NCBI GenBank assembly: GCA_006176705.1
Contig: QRFJ01005868.1
Span: forward strand, 336,501 to 400,500
Source: Cocos nucifera
Lineage: Eukaryota > Streptophyta > Magnoliopsida > Arecales > Arecaceae
DNA: 64,000 nt
Direction: 5' to 3'
Shown: positions 57,290 to 64,000 of the stretch, piece by piece
Position numbering within the stretch: position 1 is the first letter of the stretch
Layout: the number at the start of each line of letters is the position of its first letter
The notes under the pieces: model-generated
Databases searched by the model: none
Seen by the model: the letters and a program-made list of their open reading frames with translations, nothing else
Told to the model about the DNA's origin: nothing
Position numbers and translations under genes: made by a program

Positions 57290-58673
57290 CTGGGAGCTGA
57301 ATACATACTTCAGTATCGTGATCGTGATCATGATGGTAGAGATAGTACTTATTAGAATTACATTTGCCAGGATGAATGCGCATCCTCTCCGACCTCAACA
57401 GCTGCTTCTTAATCTCCATTAGCATTTAAGTTTTTGGAGCATTGAGGGGGGCATAGTTGTAGAACCTCCTGAGGGGAGAGCCCCATCGTTCCCTTTTGTT
57501 GGGGCTCTTTTGATGGCGAGCTCGAGGAGGTGTTCAGGTTCGCCTATGCTCAAGGAGAGTACATGAGCACAGTCGAACTTCATTAGATTTTTCTTCTATT
57601 ACGGGCTTGCTAGACTTGTTCACCTGCCGCTTTCTTGCAGCTTTCTCATTCTTCAGCTTGAAGGCTTCTTCAGCTCGAGCATAGCCTTCTGCCCGAGCTA
57701 GTAGATCAACAAAATCTCTAGAATACTTCTTCTCCAAAGAGAACAGTAGGTCATTCTTCTTAAGACCGTCCTTCAATGCAGCCATGGCAATAGATTGATC
57801 TAAGTTTCGAACCTCTAATACAATGGCATTGAAGCGATTGACATAAGCCCAGATGGACTCTCCTTCCTGCTGCTTGATATTGATGAGGAAGTCCGAACCT
57901 CGCCTAGGACGTCGACTGCTGACGAAATGAGCCACAAACTGATGGTTCATTTGATCAAAGAAGAGCATAGCCGACTTCAGCGTCGAGTATCAGTTTCTTG
58001 CTGCTTCCTTCAGAGTAGATGGGAAGACTTGACATAGGATGACGTCCGACGCACCATATAGCAGCATCATGATCTGAAAGGTCTTTAGGTGGTCAACCGG
58101 ATCAGTGGTCTCATCGTAGCTTTTGAATTGAGGGAGTTTGAAGTTCGACGGAATCGACTTCTGCATGATTCTCTGAAAGAAAAGAGGATAAGTGCAGACG
58201 TTGTCATAGTTAGCTGAGACAGCATGGCGGAGCTCTTCAATCCGTTGATCTATTTCCTGGAGCTTTCGATCGAGAGCCTCAACTAAATCGTAGATCTCGA
58301 AGGATTTTCGACTGTAGATAGAAAAGATCTCTTCTAGAGAAGAATCATGATTGAAACAGAAACTCTCTGCTCTCTACTTTCCTTTTTCGGAGGCGACGGA
58401 TCTGCTGACCGAAGTATGCCTCCTTAGGATCGATTCTTGACATCCCAATGGGGGGTTTTTTGGCTGAACCACCATTGAAAGTTGCCACATGGCATGCACC
58501 ATTTCGGTGAGGCCATGAACCTACTGTACCAATAGGTTAAATTGCTCTGGATCTACCATTGTCGTCGGTGGGGGAGGTTGTGGTGCCAGTGATGGTGTTA
58601 AAGCAGGTGGGTTTAGCTCAGATCTGACGATAGAGGCAGTGGATCTTCGAGTGGTTGCCTTCTTCAGAGGCAT
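57290..58673 (-). pseudogene. gag of element C
   Basis: The start codon at 58671-58673 (MPLKKATTRRSTA) follows the leader. After 50 codons comes TAG (58521-58523) behind LVQ, matching elements A and B. The capsid part is well kept between 57968 and 57534: MLFFDQMNHQFVAHFVSSRR, SIWAYVNRFNAIVLEVRNL, LFSLEKKYSRDFVDLLARAEGYARAEEAF. The Cys/His motif near 57,355-57,300 is worn (YYLYHHDHDHDTEVCIQL). Other stops are private to this copy. Confidence 0.78.
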
Positions 58674-58796
58674 TCTAAAAATTGAGAAGGATTAGACAGA
58701 GATAGATCTTGAATCTTGGAGAAGAGAACGATCAGAATTGACTGAGCACTTCTTTTAGAATAAAGATTCAGTGATCCCTTCCTCCAATGCAAATCC

Positions 58797-60190
58797 TGTT
58801 GGTGCGAAATCTGATTGACGCCGAAGTGAGTTAGAGTTGAGAGAGATGAGGCTACCGTCGGTGACTTGCAAAATAAAGTTCTGATTGGAGCCAGGGGTGG
58901 TGACTCTGGCAGGATCCTTCGACAGTCAAATCAGCTCTTTCGGCCATAGAAATGGAGTGCTCAGAAAATTAAAGAGCAGAGCAATGGGAAGAAAATGAGA
59001 GCTTAGAGAAAATATATCTGGAGGATCTCTTTTATAAACGGAGCCTATAATAAACTGATGGTGACAATCATAACTATTTGGTAGTGGGCCGTTTAGGCCA
59101 TGTGGAATTTGTTATGGAAAGTAGTGTTCGTTGTCATGATGCGCTAGTTTGTTGAGATTTAATAGTTGAAGTTCGAATGGAGCAAGCGTTAGTAGTGAAG
59201 AGCTTCGGATTACATCAGTTCTAGAATAGTTCGGACTTCTTTAAGATCGTCTGCTTGTATGTTGATTTATATTAGGCTGGTAGCCGAATTCATATGGATG
59301 ATGAGGTCCTTCTGAGTGATTGGAAGAAAGTCGACTAAAGAAAACTTGCCTGGCGACTAAAAGAAGCTCATTCATAATAATTTCACCTGGAAGAAATCAC
59401 CTGGAAGGAGAACGGATGGAGGAACCCAACTAAAGAAGATCATTCGAAAGGAGGATGATTGACAAAGTTCGTCCGGTGAAAGCACAACTGAGAAGATCGT
59501 TCGGAAGGAGATCATCCAGAAGGAATCCGAGCGAAGATCCACTAGAGGAATCCAGAAGGAATCCGACTGTCGGTGGTTCGGAAGGAGATCCGCTGGAGGG
59601 GGTTCGATTGAGGTGTCACTGAGAGAGTTCAGAAGACTGGAGGAGTTCGACCAGAAGGAGTTCGATTGAAAGGAGCCTATCTGATGACCGGATGGAGATC
59701 GACCGACGAGAGCTTGGTTGGCGGCTGTAGATGACTATGACACTTTTGCAACTCAATCATTTTCTTTGAAGCTCTGCGACTTTCATGAACATCCAAAGGT
59801 TAATAAGGTGGAGACGAGGCTCTTTCGCTCACGTATCCAAAGCTTTTGGTGCGAGACTGCAGAGGTCCACTATTTTTTGTAGATTATAGAAATTCATCTA
59901 GGAAGGAGGAGTTCTATCGATCCGATGTCAATTCAGTGTTGAACAATCCGGACGAATTTCGGTAAGGAGAGAATCTAAGCAACTTAAAGATCGATCAGGC
60001 CAGACTGCATCATGATCGATTACTTAACTATTTCGAGAGCCGCCGCCACTGTTCAAGCTCGTTTGGATGAGACTCATGAGGCTCTGAAGATTCTCGAGTT
60101 GTTACATGAAGTTAGCCATGATTGCTATCACTGAACGAGGTCGTCCCAAGACTCGAACCCTCCCCGGCAGGAAAGGGTCTATCCCTGACA
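58797..60190 (-). repeat. 5' LTR of element C
   Basis: It begins TGTTGGTGCGAAATC after the primer-binding region (minus strand GGATTTGCATTGGAGGAAGG) and ends GGGTCTATCCCTGACA. It is the partner of 44085-45457. The segment ATCTCTTTTATAAACGG near 59,030 marks a likely LTR promoter area. Confidence 0.87.
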
Positions 60191-60570
60191 TTGGGTACAC
60201 AAAATTTAAGATCATGAATAGAGGCACCTACAGAACAGCACCCCAAGTAGCACGTCGTTGGAATATCGTCTGCCTTCTCTGTGCCAGCATGGTTACCGGC
60301 CTGGCCGGTGGGGCTACAATAGGTCCTTCCCATAATTAAACCAGGACCCAAGGCAGGTCATCCAGGAGGGAAAGTCCCATTTGCACATGAAGACCCAAGC
60401 TGCAACGGAACAATTCCTGCCCAGCCACACACGGTCCAAATTCACCGCAACGTGTTTCCGCTTTCCACGAAAGAAGCGCCTGAAAGAAGCGTGACTCGAT
60501 TGCACCGCCCAGGAGCCACTCAAATACGGGAACATTATCCACACCAACCCATTAGATTAACTGAATGCCT

Positions 60571-60604
<34 letters not shown>

Positions 60605-60629
60605 CAACTTTCCCAGGTGTCCAAGTTCA
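60191..60629. other. promoter and 5' leader region of the small plastid-protein gene
   Basis: Normal-complexity host sequence after the LTR edge. A (GA)n tract lies at 60572-60602, just before the start codon. No TATA box was identified with confidence. Confidence 0.45.
60572..60602. repeat. (GA)n microsatellite in the 5' leader
   Basis: About fifteen uninterrupted AG units end 28 bases before the ATG at 60630. GA/CT tracts are common in plant 5' leaders and promoters. Confidence 0.9.
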
Positions 60630-61452
60630 ATGGAGGCTTTCCGTTGTCCATCTCTTCCATCTCATCCATTCCTCAACAACCATGCAACCCAACCAAGAAG
60701 AGGCACGCAGCTGCTCGTCCCAATAAGAACGCCCACACAAAGAAATCCTCTACGTTCCCATTCTACAGTTCAGACTCAAGCTCTCAACAATGTCCTCAGT
60801 GTAGCTGCCAAGTCCCCGGGAGGAGGAGGGGATATCTCAGTCCTCATCCCAATCAGGTAGGCACAGCCCTGCATTGCGCCATGGTTAGCGATACAATTAA
60901 AAATATATCATGTGACCATGAAACTAAGGGCCATTGAAAGAAACCCTGATTTGGCTAAAATGCTAAATAAACTTCAGGACCTGTTTTTGTGAACTATTTT
61001 ACTACAGCATTATAATAGTGACCTTATATCTCTAAGTTTGGTATTTTGATTATTACAGGCTGAATATGATTAAGTTAAAATTTCTAGATTTGCATTAGTA
61101 CAAAAATAACAGCCATCATTAAAGTGGAACTAAGAGCTGCTACTATGTTATTATTAGAACAGAAAATTATCATGCCGACGTCATTGGACTGCTTTCAGTC
61201 GAACAGCAATTGAAACATACCCAACGTTTTTACATTTTTTGTTCAAAAAAAAAAAAAAGAAGTGCTATAAAGCTTTTTCAACTCCTTATTTGATGGAGAT
61301 CTTGTGTCTGTCTATGCAGTGCAGTCATGTTATTTATGTATTGGATTACTAATTTTGTTGTGCCGGGGATGATAAGCAAAGACTTACCGCCAGCAGCTTC
61401 AGAAGGAGATAAGGCATCAGAACAAGAAGCAGAAAAGCAAACCCGAAGATAA
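60630..61452 (+). CDS. two-exon gene: probable plastid-targeted single-span membrane protein
   Basis: Exon 1 is 60630-60856 (ending AATCAG before GTAGGC) and exon 2 is 61320-61452 (after TCTGTCTATGCAG, stop at 61450-61452). Joined, they encode 119 residues. The N-terminus is Ser/Thr/Arg/Pro-rich and poor in acids, like a chloroplast transit peptide (MEAFRCPSLPSHPFLNNHA, then TPTQRNPLRSHS). The mature part has ALNNVLSVAAKSPGGGGDISV, one membrane segment (SAVMLFMYWITNFVVPGMI) that the intron splits near its start, and an acidic/basic tail with EGDKASEQEAEKQ. The 5' splice site is GTAGGC, less common but acceptable. The intron is 463 bases. I recall conserved plant plastid proteins of this form but cannot name the family. 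The gene shows no breaks and converges on the gene at 62126. A second AG five bases downstream would put exon 2 out of frame, so the first is used. Confidence 0.72.
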
Positions 61453-62125
61453 AGAAGGGCCAAATTAAGAAATCAACCAGTCCGAGATAAATTTTTAATT
61501 CCACACGCTCTAGACTATCTGTCAGTCATGATATTATCATAAGTGTATGATTCTGTTTTCGAAATTCCAGAAGCCTCAATAATAGAAATGACTTCAACAG
61601 CTATAACCATGCTGCAGCATTCCAACATCCGATAGCTTTAAGTAGAATTTGAGGAGTTTTTCTTGTGATAGTCTTCTGTTCTGACCTTTGAGTAGGATGA
61701 CCTACCACAAGGGCAGGGTCCAGCAGTGGCAAACACTGATGGATAAGGCAGCATCCTGTACCTGCCCAGGCCTGACAAAAATAGATGCACACCAACTACT
61801 GGGTATGTGAAACCAAAATTGGTCTGAGAGGAATTTCACAACTTGCGGTAACCAGCAACAAAGACACGTTAGTGGTAACGCAGGACAACAGCATTGTCAG
61901 ATAGCCAAATTAACCCACTGACTGGAATGCAGAAGCTTTGCTGAGAAAGAACATAGTGACAGGACTAATAAAAAAAAAAACTACAGGACATATTAAACTG
62001 GCTTTGTTGAGCTCTCCATTTTCCTCTCTTTTAATTGATTGGATCAATAAATTAAATCAAAGCATTCATATGTTATTTACAAAATTCCTTTTTTATGCTC
62101 TATGAAATGCAAAAAGGTATAATCT
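61453..62125. other. intergenic space between convergent genes
   Basis: About 670 bases that should hold both 3' untranslated regions. No further gene or repeat was recognised. Confidence 0.5.
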
Positions 62126-63756
62126 TTACACAATCATCCAGTCACTGTCATCCAAAGTAGCTGGAGCAGAATTAGATGGTATTGCTTGGGATTTTGGATT
62201 CTTTTTAGAAAACAGAGATGCCTTTTTGTCGAACAGTTGAGACAATACATGCTTATGTTTTTCCTCTGATTTCTTCTCATCCTTTGAGGATCTCTTCCAT
62301 AATGGTTGCCTGTCTTTGCCAACAAAATTCAGGCCAAATTTCTTTAAAGTGCTTTTTGGTTCTACTGGTGTTGTTTCATCTGGCTGCTCCATGATCATGA
62401 AGGCTTCTTCTGGATGGACAATTATTGCCTCTATGGTTTCATAGACCTCAAAGAAACATTCGAAATAATTGGTTATTTGAAGGCAAAATGAGAGTTGTTA
62501 AGATGAAACAATCAATCTGAACCACATCAACACCAAGGACTTGCACTCCTCAAGACTGTAAAATGTTTTCAGTTAAAATCCAGCATACCTTACAGAGATC
62601 ATCTAACTTTTCATTTGACATGCCGCTTTGGTAAGTTGCAATAACATAATCTTTGCTCTCGTAGAACAGTTTTGACAAGTTACTATCCAGAGGAAGTGCT
62701 GCTTCTGCTATTAGAAAGCCAGCACAAAGCTGAATATTGTCAAACAAGGATACTGTCAGTTCCATTTTAACATAGATTTCAAGCCACATGGTTAACTAGG
62801 TTCAAAAAAAAAAAAATCTATTGGAATCACAACAAAAATCTCATTTACCACAAAATACTTATATTAAAAATCACTTCATTTCCTAAATGAAGGCACATGG
62901 TTTCAGGAATGGTTATGCCAAAATTTTAATGAAGAAGAACTTGTATTCTGCTATTACCTGCTACATTGGACAGCAAATGCAACATAGCTTAAGCCTCTAA
63001 CAATTCCTTTTTCCAAGTACATCACCACTTGTACTCAAAACTGGTCAATGCTCCCTTGCTACCATCAATTAAGTTAGATATAATGCACCATTTTCAAGCT
63101 AGTTGGCCTCTTGAAGATGATGCCTTACCCTAGAAAGATTATGATAACTTGGTTCGGGGGATTCAGTTAGTAGTGGCCATTTGCTTATGGTAATTTTGAT
63201 ATATTATCATATTTACTTGTCCCGTTCAAAACCAATGCTACTAGAAAGTGGTAATTGATGTGAACTGAGTACAGGATCATAGAGCACACATAATTAATTC
63301 AAAAGAGAGTTCTTGCAGAACGTAGGAAGGATAACAAGAAGTAACTTTAGCTTGAGAAATTCACATGACAAAAATTACATGGAATCCAACACCGAAGACT
63401 ATTATTTATTTACTCAGATAATCGTGATAAGGAAGTGGAACCAAAAGAAGTATGAAGTGTAACTGGCGTTAGAAAAAACACACACAAAGAAGGGAAAAAC
63501 TGAATAGATAGGACTTACCATAGAGACAAAGAGCTGCTCAAAGAGCTCAGATGGTGGGATGTCCTCCAAGGTGGTTAAGATGCTTTCACTTCAAAATCAA
63601 ATGGTTTAGACATTATTTCTCAAAAAATATTCAAGTAAATATAAATCCCATAAACAAGATTCTGTACTTACACTGCCAAATCCTCATCAAAAAGTGGAGT
63701 TTGCTTGATGGCAGGCAATGCTTTGGCAGTTTCCCATAGTTCACGCCATAAATTAC
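62126..63756 (-). CDS. C-terminal exons of a Rab3GAP catalytic subunit-like protein
   Basis: Four coding exons on the minus strand join in frame: 63672-63756, 63519-63588, 62589-62729 and 62126-62446 (stop at 62126-62128). All introns have GT-AG ends (for example donors GTAAGT at 63,671 and 63,518, acceptors AG before 63588, 62729 and 62446). The reading has no stop. Residues run NLWRELWETAKALPAIKQTP, LFDEDLAVESILTTLEDIPP, SELFEQLFVSML, CAGFLIAEAALPLDSNLSK, DDLCKVYETIEAIIVHPEEAF, then a Lys/Ser-rich tail and DDSDWMIV. The order LW..LWE.AK..PA..Q..LFD, P..L...L and ..EAII is that of the Rab3 GTPase-activating catalytic subunit C-terminal region, as I remember it. Such proteins act with a non-catalytic partner on Rab GTPases in membrane traffic. 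Earlier exons lie right of the window. Homology is judged from memory of the family, so the name is moderately sure. Confidence 0.62.
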
Positions 63757-64000
63757 CTATAATTGACTAAGGACGTTTTCACAAGAGGTGCTTGTGTACA
63801 TAGCCAACAACAAACCTAGATCTTCATGGACGCAGTTTATTATGAGACAGACAAACAGAAGGCAAGGAATCACTCCTTTTGTTTCTTCCTTTCAGGAAAA
63901 GAGGTTGCTATCACTATTCTTAGATTTCACAAGATCGTTTTTCTTCAATTAGATCAGAATATGCAATTCTCATGACATGAAGTCATTAAATAAAATTTAG
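63757..64000. other. intron of the Rab3GAP-like gene
   Basis: Upstream of the first visible acceptor (AG at 63757-63758, minus strand). The preceding exon is not in the window or not recognised. Confidence 0.5.

Larger units (their letters stand above)
44085..60190 (-). mobile_element. Ty3/gypsy (Tat lineage) element C, 16 kb
   Basis: LTRs at 44085-45457 and 58797-60190, in the same family as element A. On the minus strand: gag, protease, RT, RNase H, a second RNase H and integrase, in order from 58.7 to 53.3 kb. Between integrase and the 3' LTR lie a tandem array, an inserted LTR-type element and a long antisense coding region (46.1-49.0 kb). All genes have stops. The flanks show ttaggtat before 44085 and ttgggtac after 60190, similar but not a clean 5-bp target duplication. 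Without the 49,779-52,660 insertion the element is about 13.2 kb, normal for Tat elements. Confidence 0.88.

Noticed and set aside
60106..60351. ORFs on both strands across the element C LTR edge
   Set aside because: They start inside the LTR and run into flanking DNA by chance. No domain.
60452..60937. 161-residue plus-strand ORF overlapping the plastid-protein exon
   Set aside because: It reads through the (GA)n leader as Arg-Glu repeats and is out of frame with the spliced gene, which has a proper start, donor and conserved-looking domain.

Overview
The window is a repeat-rich stretch of a plant nuclear genome. Evidence: spliced genes with GT-AG introns, plant-type Ty3/gypsy and Ty1/copia LTR retrotransposons, three CACTA (En/Spm) DNA transposons, and secreted glycine-rich protein genes. 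A monocot such as a palm seems likely from the element types, but that is an impression, not something the sequence proves. Nearly all of 1-60,190 is transposon sequence or broken genes. Only the last ~3.5 kb looks like intact, spliced host genes.

Layout. (1) 1-1,624: 5' end of a minus-strand Tat-lineage Ty3/gypsy element (A), cut by the window edge. (2) 2,199-3,230: a minus-strand glycine-rich protein (GRP) gene whose glycine reading changes frame several times. (3) 3,575-14,370: a complete but decayed Tat-lineage element (B), minus strand, with two LTRs, gag, protease, RT, two RNase H domains, a ruined integrase, and an antisense spliced coiled-coil ORF. (4) 14,371-19,650: intergenic DNA with two more damaged GRP genes on the plus strand. 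(5) 19,653-44,026: a nested stack. A Ty1/copia element (plus strand) has CACTA-1 in its 5' LTR (target duplication TAT) and CACTA-2 in its protease (target duplication AAG). CACTA-2 in turn holds CACTA-3 (target duplication TAG). Two copies of a ~970-bp palindromic element sit inside CACTA-2 and CACTA-3. (6) 44,085-60,190: a 16-kb Tat-lineage element (C, same LTR family as A), minus strand, with a long antisense coding region and a 2.9-kb LTR-type insertion that splits an internal tandem array. (7) 60,191-64,000: two convergent host genes, a small two-exon gene for a probable plastid-targeted single-span membrane protein, and the last four coding exons of a gene that looks like the Rab3GAP catalytic subunit.

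How it fits together. The GRP genes at 2.2, 15.8 and 18.4 kb look like an old local family separated by element B. The order of insertion can be read directly from the breaks: copia first, then CACTA-1 and CACTA-2 into it, then CACTA-3 into CACTA-2. All retroelement genes carry stops and frameshifts, so none looks able to move by itself.

Most unusual signal: all three Tat-lineage elements have an in-frame stop at the same place in gag, codon 50, 51 and 54, just after a Leu/Met-x-Gln or Met-Gln motif, although their other stops differ. This points either to a conserved short leader ORF or recoding/splicing signal, or to a recurrent mutation hotspot.
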